A DNA stretch of 64,000 nt, from the NCBI RefSeq assembly GCF_033947565.1, contig NZ_JARPVX010000008.1:1-64000 (forward strand). The letters are read 5' to 3'. Source of the DNA: Lichenihabitans sp033947565 (GTDB taxonomy: Bacteria > Pseudomonadota > Alphaproteobacteria > Rhizobiales > Beijerinckiaceae). A model generated the notes under the pieces. That model was not told where the DNA came from and made no database searches. It worked only from the letters and a program-made list of their open reading frames with translations. A program made the translations under genes and the position numbers. Positions 18,967-27,784 of this stretch are shown piece after piece. The stretch's first letter is position 1. Each line of letters begins with the position of its first letter.

Positions 18967-21900
18967 CAGCCGAGGCCCTGCAGCAGGTGGCTCGACATTT
19001 CGAGGCGTTCCGCCACTTCGGCGGACGGAACCACATCAAACAACAGGCGGCCCTTGCTGATGCGGGCCTTCGGCGGTGCCGCCGCGCCCCCGATCAGATC
19101 TTCCGGGCGGGTGCCGCGGCAGGGCGTGAAAGCGATGGCCTTCGGGCCCACATCGACCCGGGCGATGCGATGGCTGCGGCACAGGCAGCGTAGCCGCGCC
19201 CGTGCCAGCAGGGCCGCCGCCTCGGGCGGCAATGGGCCGAAGCGGTCCTCGATCTCCTCCACCAGCAGGTCGAGGTCATGCGCGTCGCTGGCGCGCGCCA
19301 GACGCGCATAAAGGTTCAGCCGCAGCTCCGGCTCGGGGATATAGGCTTCGGTCAGCGCGCCGGCGTCGCCAAGGTGGAGTTCGGGCACCCAATCGTCTTC
19401 TTGCCCCGAGCCGAGCGCCTGCAGGGCGCGCTGCAGCAGGTGCTGGTAGAGGCCAAGGCCGATCAAATGGCCATGACCGGCCTGATGCTCGCCGATCAGG
19501 TCGCCGGCGCCACGGGCATCGAGATCCTGGGCGCTGATGGCCATGCCGCTGCCGAGGCGGTCAAGCCGCGCCAGGGTGGCCAGGCGACGCGCGGTGGCTG
19601 GAGCCAGATCGTGCCCGGGTTCCGTCATCAGGTAGCAGACGCCCTGGTGGCGACCGCGACCGACGCGGCCCCGCATCTGGTGCAGCTCCGCCAAGCCGAA
19701 GCGGTCGGCCCGGCAGATCACCATCGTGTTGGCACGCGGCACGTCGAGCCCGCTTTCGATGATGCTCGTGGCCAGCAGCACGTCGCCGTCGCCGGCCGCA
19801 AAGGCCGTCATCGTGTCGTCGATCTCGGCCACCGGCATCTCACCATGCGCGACCTTCAGGCTCAACTCGGGAACGAGACCCTGCAGGCTACGACTCAGCG
19901 GCAGCAGGTCCTCGATCCGCGGCACAACGACGAAGCTTTGGCCGCTGCGCCCTTTTTCCTTCAGCAAGGCCGCGCGCAGCACCGCCGTATCGAACGGTTC
20001 CAGCAACGTGCGGATCGGACGGCGGCGGGCTGGCGGCGTGGCGATGACGCTCAAATCCTGCAGGCCGGCCAATGCCGATTGCAGGGTGCGCGGGATCGGC
20101 GTGGCGGTCATCACCAGCACGTGCACGCCCCTGCCCAGCACCCGCACCTGGGCCTTGTCGTCCGCCCCGAAACGCTGTTCCTCGTCGATGATCAGCAGAC
20201 CGAGGTCTTTGAACACCATGCCCGGATCGCACAAAGCCTGCGTGCCGATGACGAGGCGGATCGTTCCATCGGCCAAGCCCGCCTTGACGCGCTTCACCTC
20301 CGCCGGGGCCACGAGGCGCGACAGCTGCGCCACCTCGATCCCGAGCGCCGCGAAGCGATGCTGGAAACATTGCATGTGCTGGCGGGCCAGCACGGTCGTG
20401 GGCGCCACGATGGCCACCTGATGCCCGGCCAACACGGCCGCGGCGGCGGCACGGAGCGCCACCTCGGTCTTGCCGAAGCCGACGTCGCCGACGATCAAAC
20501 GATCCATCGGACGCGTGCCGGCGAGGTCGCGGAGGCAATCGTCGATGGCGTGCATCTGGTCGGCCGTGGGCGCGAAGGCAAACCCGGCGACGAAGCGCTC
20601 GTAGTCGCGCCGCGGCGGCACGATCTTGGGGGCCGTCACCTTGCGACGCGCTTGCGAGGCCGCCACGAGGGCTGTGGCGCTGGCCTGGATGTCGCGTGCC
20701 AATTGGGCTTGGCGCTTCGGCCAGGCATGGCCGCCGAGCTTATCGAGCGTCACCGAGGCCCCGGCGCCGCCGTAACGCCAAAGGCGGTCGAGCTGGTCCA
20801 CCGGCACCAGAAGGTCGGCATCGTCGGCGAAGCGGAGGCGAACCGCATCGTAGTGGCCGCCGCCGCCCTGAACGGTCTCGAGGTCCTTCAGCATGCCCAT
20901 GCCGTGATCGAGGTGGATCACGACGTCACCCGCCATGAAGTCGCCATCACCGAGGTGCCACGGCACCGGGGCTGCCCGGGTGGATAGAGCCCGCGCGTGA
21001 TGGCCCAACAGATCAGCCGCCGTCACCAGCACGGCCGCGCCCGGCTCGTCGACAAAGCCATGGTCGGCCGAGATGCGGATGAGCGCCACCGAGCCGCCCT
21101 CCATGCCGGCGAGGTCGGCCCAGCGATCGATCCGCTGCGGCACGGCGCAGGTGGCGCGCTCGGCCTGTTTGGCCATGGTGACGAGCTCACGCTCGCGCGC
21201 GGCCCCGAGCACCACGCGCTGGCCTTGCGCCATCGCATCGGCCAGATAGGCCGAGAAGGCTTGGCCCGGCTTGTCATCCAGGCAGAACCGGGGAACGTCG
21301 CCCCCGTCGGTGTCCGGAAACGGCCGCGCTCTCGCGTTGGTGGCGGCGTCCCACGCCTGCCGATCCAGGTAAAGGCGTTGCGGGGGCAGAATGTGTGTCA
21401 CAGCGCTTCCGGAGGCCGCATCGGTCGCCTTGCGGTCGCGATACGCGTCGTCGATCTCCCCGAACAAGCGGTCGAGGCGGCGGGCGGCCTGAGGCTCGAT
21501 CAGCATCGCGGCATCGGGCACGAGGTCGAAGATCGTTTCGCTGCCGTCGTAGTATTCCGGCCAGCGATGTTCGATTCCCTCGGCTCGCGTCGGGTCTGTG
21601 TCGGGCAGCACCACCTCCGACATCGCGTCGATGCGGATCGCGCTCACCTCGCTGACGCTGCGCTGCGTTGCTGGGTCATAGCGGTGGATCGCCCCGATGC
21701 GGCCGGCCTCGATGCCGATGCGATAGGGCCGCGCTACCGCGGCGAAGATGTCGACCACCTCGCCCCGGATGGCGAACTGGCCGGGGTCGTCCACACGGTC
21801 GGAATGATGGAAGCCGATCGCGGTGCAAGCCCGCGCGAAGGCCACGAGATCCACCGTCGCACCGACCTTCAGCACGAGCGGCTTCGGCAGGGCCCCGCAC

Positions 21901-22199
21901 GGCGGCAGACGCTGAACGGCCGCTTCGGGGGTGGTGATCACATAGGCGGGCGAGCGGACCGCAGCATCGGCCAGAACCCGCATGCGTAGCCCCATGAGAT
22001 CGGCCGACGGTGGGGCTCGGTCATAGGGGAGGCAGTCCCAGGCCGGCAGGTAACAACCAGCATGGTCGGGCGCGAGCTGCGACACCAAGCGAGCCAACGA
22101 CTCGGCTTTCTGCTCGCATTCCACCACGACGAGCACGCCGCCTTCGGCCTCGACGGACTGCAGCAGCCGCACCGCCAACAAGGATACAGATTCGTCCAC
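18966..22199 (-). CDS. Mfd-type (transcription-repair coupling factor) helicase, short form
   Basis: A 1077-residue protein with the Mfd domain order: a UvrB-like N-terminal module with LPAWDCLPYDR (51-61), an RNA-polymerase-interaction (CarD-like) module at about 413-480 (VVIHLDHGMGMLKDLETV), a relay-helix region, helicase motifs GDVGFGKTE (571-579) and DEEQRFG (672-678), and a TRCF C-terminal domain. The GTG start at 22199 is chosen for its GGGAG six bases upstream; an open frame continues to 22334 without a good start. Canonical Mfd is about 1150-1170 residues, so this may be a second, divergent paralogue rather than the housekeeping copy. No gene was seen in the 162 bases upstream. Confidence 0.85.
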   Translation of the reverse strand: MDESVSLLAVRLLQSVEAEGGVLVVVECEQKAESLARLVSQLAPDHAGCYLPAWDCLPYDRAPPSADLMGLRMRVLADAAVRSPAYVITTPEAAVQRLPPCGALPKPLVLKVGATVDLVAFARACTAIGFHHSDRVDDPGQFAIRGEVVDIFAAVARPYRIGIEAGRIGAIHRYDPATQRSVSEVSAIRIDAMSEVVLPDTDPTRAEGIEHRWPEYYDGSETIFDLVPDAAMLIEPQAARRLDRLFGEIDDAYRDRKATDAASGSAVTHILPPQRLYLDRQAWDAATNARARPFPDTDGGDVPRFCLDDKPGQAFSAYLADAMAQGQRVVLGAARERELVTMAKQAERATCAVPQRIDRWADLAGMEGGSVALIRISADHGFVDEPGAAVLVTAADLLGHHARALSTRAAPVPWHLGDGDFMAGDVVIHLDHGMGMLKDLETVQGGGGHYDAVRLRFADDADLLVPVDQLDRLWRYGGAGASVTLDKLGGHAWPKRQAQLARDIQASATALVAASQARRKVTAPKIVPPRRDYERFVAGFAFAPTADQMHAIDDCLRDLAGTRPMDRLIVGDVGFGKTEVALRAAAAAVLAGHQVAIVAPTTVLARQHMQCFQHRFAALGIEVAQLSRLVAPAEVKRVKAGLADGTIRLVIGTQALCDPGMVFKDLGLLIIDEEQRFGADDKAQVRVLGRGVHVLVMTATPIPRTLQSALAGLQDLSVIATPPARRRPIRTLLEPFDTAVLRAALLKEKGRSGQSFVVVPRIEDLLPLSRSLQGLVPELSLKVAHGEMPVAEIDDTMTAFAAGDGDVLLATSIIESGLDVPRANTMVICRADRFGLAELHQMRGRVGRGRHQGVCYLMTEPGHDLAPATARRLATLARLDRLGSGMAISAQDLDARGAGDLIGEHQAGHGHLIGLGLYQHLLQRALQALGSGQEDDWVPELHLGDAGALTEAYIPEPELRLNLYARLARASDAHDLDLLVEEIEDRFGPLPPEAAALLARARLRCLCRSHRIARVDVGPKAIAFTPCRGTRPEDLIGGAAAPPKARISKGRLLFDVVPSAEVAERLEMSSHLLQGLG

Positions 22200-22361
22200 G
22201 CGACACTCCCGAACCCGACGGCGCCTCGACGCCCGTCCGACGACTGGCAACGTCGCCAGTCGCGATTTTGGTGCCCGGACCGGCTGCGGCCCTGTGCCGC
22301 CCGCCGGCCGGAACCAATCGGCCCGGTGAACCATAGGGGTGATGATGAAAGGATTGGTTCA

Positions 22362-23312
22362 ATGACGATCCAGCTCCGGACGCGACCAATGTTCGCGGCC
22401 CTGCTCCTGTGCGGCACGGCCGCCGAGGCGGCTCCGGCTCGCCTGCTTGGGACCTCCCCGCTGCTCATGCAGATGGCCCAGGCGACGACGGACCCGACCG
22501 CGCCAGCGGTTCCGGACAGCAGCGGCGCGGCGAGCCCCGGCCTGAGCCCGAACGCCGCTGGCGTCAGCCTTTCGGGCTCAGTCCCGCCGAAGCCGCCTGG
22601 CCCGACCGCGCTGCCGGCGGCACCCGCACCGCCCCCGTCCGTTCTGGGCGGAACAACGCGCAACAACGCCGGCGCGCTGCCGAGCCTCGCCCAGCCCTAT
22701 GGGGCCGGGGGCCCTGCCCCATCGACAGGCATCGGCACGGGGGGCCTGCAGACAGGCGCCGCGCCGATCTATGGCGGCACGACACGAGACCCCGGCTCGT
22801 TGCAGGGCAACCTGTCGCCATCGGGGATGCCGATGCCGATCGGGGGGCCCATCAACGGTACTGCCAATGCTTATGAAACCCCACCCGGGTCGGCCTATGG
22901 CGGCGCGGGGATCGGGACGGGCCGGGACAGCCTCGGCCGGTCAGGCTCGGGCAGCACCCTGCCGCCACAGGGCAGCACGGCGACCACCAACCTGCAGCCA
23001 CTCGGAGGGGTACCGACGACGCGCGATCAACTTGGCACAACGGGCGGCTTCGGCGGCTACAACCAGCAGGGCGTCTACAACGGCACTGCGCTCCAGACAG
23101 GGGGCAACGGTTATGGGCCGGCCTCGTCCTATGCGACGGTGGGGCGGCCCACCGGAGGGTTGTTGTCCACCAATGTCGATGCCACCGGTCCGCTGCGGCC
23201 TTACATTCCGCTCAACACCGGCCCGATTGGCCACCCCAACAGCGGCTACGGCATCCCGAATGGCTCCCGGCCTTCCCACATCGATGGTCGCGGCATCCAG
23301 CGGATGAACTGA
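22362..23312 (+). CDS. Secreted Gly/Pro/Thr-rich low-complexity protein
   Basis: A 316-residue protein with a signal peptide (hydrophobic residues about 9-22, cleavage near AEAAPA). The rest is almost entirely Gly, Pro, Ser, Thr and Ala. A loosely repeated GGTTR(N/D) motif appears at GGTTRNNAG, GGTTRDPGS and GVPTTRDQLG, and many short YGGAG-like turns follow. No catalytic domain is visible. It is likely an unstructured exported or cell-surface protein of unknown function. It is followed at once by the remnant of a phosphoesterase gene. Confidence 0.7.
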   Translation: MTIQLRTRPMFAALLLCGTAAEAAPARLLGTSPLLMQMAQATTDPTAPAVPDSSGAASPGLSPNAAGVSLSGSVPPKPPGPTALPAAPAPPPSVLGGTTRNNAGALPSLAQPYGAGGPAPSTGIGTGGLQTGAAPIYGGTTRDPGSLQGNLSPSGMPMPIGGPINGTANAYETPPGSAYGGAGIGTGRDSLGRSGSGSTLPPQGSTATTNLQPLGGVPTTRDQLGTTGGFGGYNQQGVYNGTALQTGGNGYGPASSYATVGRPTGGLLSTNVDATGPLRPYIPLNTGPIGHPNSGYGIPNGSRPSHIDGRGIQRMN

Positions 23313-24048
23313 AGCCTGTAGAGGAGAACACCCTCACCAACCGGGCGGACTTGTTCCGCTTGTTCGAGGGACGGCGCTACACGCTGAGCCTGTCGGGCCA
23401 TACCCACACGACGGAGCACCATTATTTCGGGGAGACCGAGGGGTGGCCCTCGCCGGTGCCGCACCACCACCATGTAATGACGGCCGTGTCGGGCTCGTGG
23501 TGGAGCGGTCCCTACGACCACCGCGGGGTCGCCGTGCGGACAGTCGCGACGGGACGCCGAACGGCTTCCACATGCTACTTATCGATGGCAGTGGCTACAA
23601 AACGCGTTTCGTCCCGGCCAAGGAGCCCGAGCGGCGGCAGATCCGGGTGTCGATCGAGAGCCACAAACATGGCGACGCCAAGGAGGTCATGCGCGATTTC
23701 CGACCCGGCCAGCTGATCCAACCGCCGATTCGCCTCCCGGCCGTGCCGGCCGCGACCCTGGTGGCCAATGTGTTCGACGGCGGCCCCAAAACCGTGGTGA
23801 CGATGCAGATCGGAAAGGCGGAGCCTCTGCCGATGAGTCGCAAGCGACGGCCCGATCCCTTCGTGGAAGACGTGTTCGAGCGCAACGAGGCGGTCAAGAA
23901 GCCGTGGATCAAGGCCGAGCCCTCGAGCCACGTCTGGGTCGCCCGGCTGCCCGCGACGCTGCCGGCCGGCACCCACCGCGTAGTGGTGCGGGCCGTGACC
24001 GAATATGGCGACACCGTCACGGGCACGATGGCGCTCGAAGTGGTGTAA
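23313..24048 (+). pseudogene. Calcineurin-like phosphoesterase, C-terminal remnant with frameshift
   Basis: In frame 2, directly behind the stop of the Gly-rich gene, the sequence encodes the end of a metallophosphoesterase: NRADLFRLFEGRRYTLSLSG, then GHTHTTEHHY (metal-binding GHTH) and VSGSWWSGPYDHRGVAV. Near 23536 one base is missing and the protein resumes in another frame with DSRDGTPNGFH and a full C-terminal beta domain (FVPAKEPERRQ ... MALEVV). The N-terminal catalytic half is absent, so two independent lesions (5' deletion and frameshift) inactivate the gene. Confidence 0.8.
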
Positions 24049-24079
24049 CGACGCGCATCAACCTGGGCAAGACGCCAAG

Positions 24080-24100
24080 GCGTTCCCACGCGGAGAACGC
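24080..24100. terminator. Possible bidirectional hairpin between convergent genes
   Basis: GCGTTC and GAACGC flank a 9-base loop in the 63-base gap between the phosphoesterase remnant and msrA, which converge here. There is no long T tract on either side, so it is at best a weak terminator. Confidence 0.3.
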
Positions 24101-24111
24101 TTCGTTTAGCC

Positions 24112-24837
24112 TCAGTCGGCCGCGGCGGCGCCGGCCACCAACACCGGAGTGCTGCGATAAAGGCCCGGGTACATCGTCTTGACGGCCGCGACCTTCGGCA
24201 TGTCGTTGATGGCGATATAGGGATAAGTCGGGTTGCGGCTCAGGAAGTCCTGGTGGTGGGCTTCGGCCGGGTAGAAGGTATGGCCCGACTCGATCCGGGT
24301 CACAACCGGGGCTCCAAAGGTATGGGCGCCGTCGAGTTGGGCCACATAGGCAGCCGCCACCTTGGCCTGCGCGTCGCTGGTCGGGAAGACGGCCGAACGA
24401 TATTGCGTGCCGTGATCGGGACCCTGGTAGTTCAGCTCGGTCGGATCATGGGCGGCCGAGAAATACACCTGCAGGATCTGGCCATAGCTGATCACATGCG
24501 GATCGAAAGTGATCTTCACCGATTCCGCGTGGCCGGTGGTGCCGGTGCTCACATCTTCGTAATGGGCCGTGTCGGCCTCGCCACCTGTATAGCCCGAGAC
24601 GGCGCTGCTGACGCCCTTGAGGTGCTGATAAACGCCCTGCACGCCCCAGAAGCAGCCGCCCGCTAAAATCGCCGTCTCACTGCCGCCGTGCGCGGGCTCA
24701 TCCATGACGGGGGCCGGCACCGGACGCGCTTCCTGGGCAAAGGAGCGCGGCGACAGCATGAAGGCGGCGCAGGCCGCCAGAATGCCGGCACCGAGGAGAA
24801 CGGGCCGGCCATGCCGGATCAAGGGTGTGACGCGCAT
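24112..24837 (-). CDS. msrA: Peptide-methionine (S)-S-oxide reductase MsrA, exported
   Basis: A 241-residue MsrA with the catalytic motif GGCFWGVQGV (about residues 60-69), the GYTGG and YEDVSTGTTGHAE segments, and the PVVTRIESGHTFYPAEAHHQDF region. An N-terminal extension of about 35 residues is a signal peptide or anchor (LGAGILAACAAFMLSPRSFAQ), so it should repair oxidised methionine in the periplasm. The msrB gene, also exported, lies just upstream on the same strand (109 bases), so the two form a stereo-complementary pair. Confidence 0.95.
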   Translation of the reverse strand: MRVTPLIRHGRPVLLGAGILAACAAFMLSPRSFAQEARPVPAPVMDEPAHGGSETAILAGGCFWGVQGVYQHLKGVSSAVSGYTGGEADTAHYEDVSTGTTGHAESVKITFDPHVISYGQILQVYFSAAHDPTELNYQGPDHGTQYRSAVFPTSDAQAKVAAAYVAQLDGAHTFGAPVVTRIESGHTFYPAEAHHQDFLSRNPTYPYIAINDMPKVAAVKTMYPGLYRSTPVLVAGAAAAD

Positions 24838-24945
24838 AGTCTCGAAACTCCGCCGTTAGCCGAACGTGACCATGAAGGTCTGGGCGCCCGGGTCGATAGG
24901 ATAGATCGGATGTGTGATGCCTGAAAAACGACGCCTCGGCTGCCC

Positions 24946-25431
24946 TCAGGCCGTGGCGAGCTTGAAGCCGAGCGCGACGCCATTCATGCAATAGCGCAAC
25001 CCGGTCGGGTTCGGCCCGTCGTTGAACACATGGCCGAGATGGCCGCCGCAATTGGCGCAATGAATGGCCGTGCGCTGCATGCCGAAGGTGGAATCGTGCG
25101 TTTCGCCGACGCCATGGTCGAGCGGCTTCCAGAAGCTTGGCCAGCCGGTGCCGCTGTCGAACTTGGTGTCGGACGAAAAGGCGGCCTGATCGCAGCCCGC
25201 GCAGGTGAAGGTGCCGTGCCGGTGTTCGTCGAGCAACTTGCTCGTGAAAGGCCGCTCGGTGCCTTCCTGACGCAACACCGCGAATTGATCGGACGTCAGG
25301 CGCTTGCGCCATTCGGCGTCGGTGCGTGTGAGGGGAAAGGTCTCGGCTCGCGCCCCGCCGATCCAGGCCGTCATGCCGGAAGCCAGCGTCGAACCGGCCA
25401 ACACCCCCAGGAATGAACGTCGCGTCGTCAT
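24946..25431 (-). CDS. msrB: Peptide-methionine (R)-S-oxide reductase MsrB, Tat-exported
   Basis: A 161-residue MsrB. Zinc cysteines are in CAGC and CANC, the substrate motif is SGTGWPSFW, and the catalytic Cys is in RYCMN. The N-terminus TTRRSFLGVLAGS is a twin-arginine signal, so it works in the periplasm after folding. The start at 25431 is favoured because GGGAGG lies 6 bases upstream; the ATG at 25437 would abut that site. It pairs with the exported MsrA downstream. Confidence 0.94.
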   Translation of the reverse strand: MTTRRSFLGVLAGSTLASGMTAWIGGARAETFPLTRTDAEWRKRLTSDQFAVLRQEGTERPFTSKLLDEHRHGTFTCAGCDQAAFSSDTKFDSGTGWPSFWKPLDHGVGETHDSTFGMQRTAIHCANCGGHLGHVFNDGPNPTGLRYCMNGVALGFKLATA

Positions 25432-25545
25432 GGCCATCCTCCCCCGCGTCGGTCACGCGGTCCCATCAATTGATGAGCTACGACGGGATACGGCATGGGT
25501 TACGGCGAAACCGCCGGCATCTCTCATATTTTCTCGCTCTGGACC

Positions 25546-25926
25546 CTATGCCGCACGGGCCGGAGGACCATCGGCTTCGAGCGCGGCGACTTCGTCATCG
25601 GTGAAGACGCGGCTGCGGGTCAGGAAGCGTACGCCTTCCGGCGCCTCGGCCGAGAAGCCCGAGCCGCGCCCGGGCACGACATCGACAACAAGCTGGGTGT
25701 GGGCCCAATAAGCGAACTGCGCCGCCCCGATGAAGAAGCGACATCCCGCGACCTCCCCCAGAAACACGTCCTGCGGGCCGACCCGGAAATCGCCCACGGG
25801 ATAGCACATGGGCGCAGAACCGTCGCAGCAGCCGCCCGATTGATGAAACATCAGGTCGCCATGCTGCAGCTTCAGGCGCGCCACGACGGTCGCGGCCGCC
25901 GGGGTAATCTCGACGCGGGATACCAT
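25546..25926 (-). CDS. DUF779 family protein
   Basis: A 126-residue protein of the DUF779 family, with the cysteine-rich HQSGGCCDGSAPMCYP motif (about residues 28-43) and the LVVDVVPGRGSGFSAEAPEG segment. The family has no proven function but is regularly encoded next to acetaldehyde-type aldehyde dehydrogenases, as here: the dehydrogenase gene is 60 bases upstream on the same strand. The paired cysteines suggest metal or redox chemistry (inference). Confidence 0.9.
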   Translation of the reverse strand: MVSRVEITPAAATVVARLKLQHGDLMFHQSGGCCDGSAPMCYPVGDFRVGPQDVFLGEVAGCRFFIGAAQFAYWAHTQLVVDVVPGRGSGFSAEAPEGVRFLTRSRVFTDDEVAALEADGPPARAA

Positions 25927-25986
25927 CGCCTACCCTCCAGTGGCCCACCCTGCCGCATTGACGCGGCAGGGTGGGAGACGCCTGCC

Positions 25987-27507
25987 TCAGAAGAACCCGA
26001 GCGCCTTTGGCGAGTAGCTGACCAGCATGTTCTTGGTCTGCTGGTAGTGGTCGAGCATGATCTTGTGGTTTTCACGCCCGATGCCGGATTGCTTGTAGCC
26101 GCCGAAGGCCGCGTGGGCCGGGTAAGCATGGTAGCAGTTGGTCCAGACACGACCGGCCTGGATGGCGCGGCCGAACCGGTAGGCGCGTGTGCCGTTGCGG
26201 GTCCAGACGCCGGCCCCGAGGCCGTAGAGCGTGTCGTTGGCGAGCGCCAGCGCCTCCTCCTCGTCCTTGAAGGTCGTCACCGACACCACGGGCCCGAAGA
26301 TCTCCTCCTGGAAGATCCGCATCTTGTTGTGGCCCTCGAAGATCGTCGGCTCGACGTAATAGCCTTGGCTGAGTTCGCCTTCGAGCTGCGCCCGCTTGCC
26401 GCCCGTCAGCACCTTGGCGCCTTCCTGCCGGCCGATGTCGAAATAGCTCAGGATCTTCTCGAGCTGGTCGTTCGAGGCCTGAGCGCCGAGCATCGTCGTC
26501 ATGTCGAGCGGATGGCCCTGCTTGATGGCCTTCACCCGCGTTACCGCCCGTTCCATGAAGCGGTCGTAGACGGATTCCTGGATCAGTGCCCGGCTCGGGC
26601 AGGTACAGACCTCGCCCTGGTTGAGGGCGAACATGGCGAATCCTTCGAGCGCCTTGTCGAAGAAAGCATCATCCTCTTCGAGCACATCGGCAAAGAAGAT
26701 GTTCGGCGACTTGCCGCCGAGTTCCAGCGTCACCGGGATGAGGTTGTCCGAGGCATATTGCATGATCATGCGCCCCGTCGTTGTCTCGCCCGTGAAGGCG
26801 ATCTTGGCGATGCGTCGGCTTTGCGCCAGCGGCTTGCCGGCCTCGATGCCGAAGCCGTTGACGACGTTCAGTACGCCGGCCGGCAGGATGTCGGCGATCA
26901 GCTCCATCAGCACCAGGATGGACAGCGGCGTTTGTTCGGCCGGCTTCAGCACCACGCAATTGCCGGCGGCGAGCGCCGGCGCCAGCTTCCACACCGCCAT
27001 CAGGATGGGGAAGTTCCAGGGGATGATCTGACCCACCACCCCGAGCGGCTCGTGAAAATGATAGGCGACCGTGTCGTGGTCGATCTCCGAGATGCCGCCT
27101 TCCTGGGCTCGCAGCACACCCGCGAAATAGCGCCAATGATCGATGGCGAGCGGCATGTCGGCCGCCGTGGTTTCGCGGATCGGCTTGCCGTTATCGAGCG
27201 TCTCCACCATGGCCAGCAGGTCGAGGTTCGCCTCCATCTTGTCGGCGATCTTATGCAACATCCGGGCGCGCTCGGCCGGCGCGGTGCGGCCCCAGGCTTC
27301 CTTGGCCTTGTGGGCGGCATCGAGCGCGAGTTCGATGTCGGCCGCGCCGGAGCGCGGTACCGCGCACAGCTTGGCGCCGGTCACGGGGCTCGGGTTGTCG
27401 AAGTAGCGCCCGTCCGACGGCGCCACCCATTTCCCGCCGATGAAATTCTCGTATCTGTCGCGGATCAGGACCTGTTTGGAAACCTGATCCAATGCCTGCT
27501 GAAACAT
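25987..27507 (-). CDS. NAD-dependent aldehyde dehydrogenase (acetaldehyde dehydrogenase type)
   Basis: A 506-residue aldehyde dehydrogenase. The nucleotide-binding region has IPWNFPILMAVWK, the general-base Glu is in LELGGKSPN (about residue 265), and the catalytic Cys is in NQGEVCTCPSR (about residue 304). The sequence resembles ExaC/AldB-type enzymes that oxidise acetaldehyde in alcohol metabolism. GGGAGGAC upstream of the ATG is a good ribosome site. It forms an operon with DUF779. Confidence 0.93.
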   Translation of the reverse strand: MFQQALDQVSKQVLIRDRYENFIGGKWVAPSDGRYFDNPSPVTGAKLCAVPRSGAADIELALDAAHKAKEAWGRTAPAERARMLHKIADKMEANLDLLAMVETLDNGKPIRETTAADMPLAIDHWRYFAGVLRAQEGGISEIDHDTVAYHFHEPLGVVGQIIPWNFPILMAVWKLAPALAAGNCVVLKPAEQTPLSILVLMELIADILPAGVLNVVNGFGIEAGKPLAQSRRIAKIAFTGETTTGRMIMQYASDNLIPVTLELGGKSPNIFFADVLEEDDAFFDKALEGFAMFALNQGEVCTCPSRALIQESVYDRFMERAVTRVKAIKQGHPLDMTTMLGAQASNDQLEKILSYFDIGRQEGAKVLTGGKRAQLEGELSQGYYVEPTIFEGHNKMRIFQEEIFGPVVSVTTFKDEEEALALANDTLYGLGAGVWTRNGTRAYRFGRAIQAGRVWTNCYHAYPAHAAFGGYKQSGIGRENHKIMLDHYQQTKNMLVSYSPKALGFF

Positions 27508-27676
27508 GGCTCGTCCTCCCTGACGGATGCGCCGTTCGGCGTCATGTTGGGTCGGCCGGCCCCATCGCCGGAAGCCGCCATGAGGCCGAGAGTGCGCCTG
27601 GTTCGCATGCGGGTCAACGGGCTTGGAACTCAGGCGACGAGGGGCAGCATCCAGGCCTCGTGACGCCCTCGCACCC

Positions 27677-27759
27677 GTTATTGCGAGCGATCGCGAAGCA
27701 ATCCAGAGTCGCGGCGCCGGGCTGGATTGCCGCGGCGACTGCGTCGCCTCGCAATGACG
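27677..27759. repeat. Intergenic palindromic repeat (second family)
   Basis: An 83-base imperfect palindrome from gttattgcgagcgatcgcgaagcaatccag to ctggattgc...gcctcgcaatgacgg. It is a different family from the elements at 5800-6439 and resembles the cattgcgag-type repeats scattered between genes of rhizobial-type genomes. It lies between the reductase stop and the aldehyde dehydrogenase promoter region, a 277-base interval with no gene. Confidence 0.8.
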
Positions 27760-27784
27760 GAAGAAAAGACCTCAGGCCTTGGGC

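Noticed and set aside
19278..20987. A 569-residue plus-strand frame opposite the Mfd-type gene
   Set aside because: It has no ribosome site or recognisable motif, and its codons mirror those of the helicase.
25495..27663. A 722-residue plus-strand frame opposite DUF779 and aldehyde dehydrogenase
   Set aside because: It runs antisense through two certain genes and has Arg/His-rich low-information composition.
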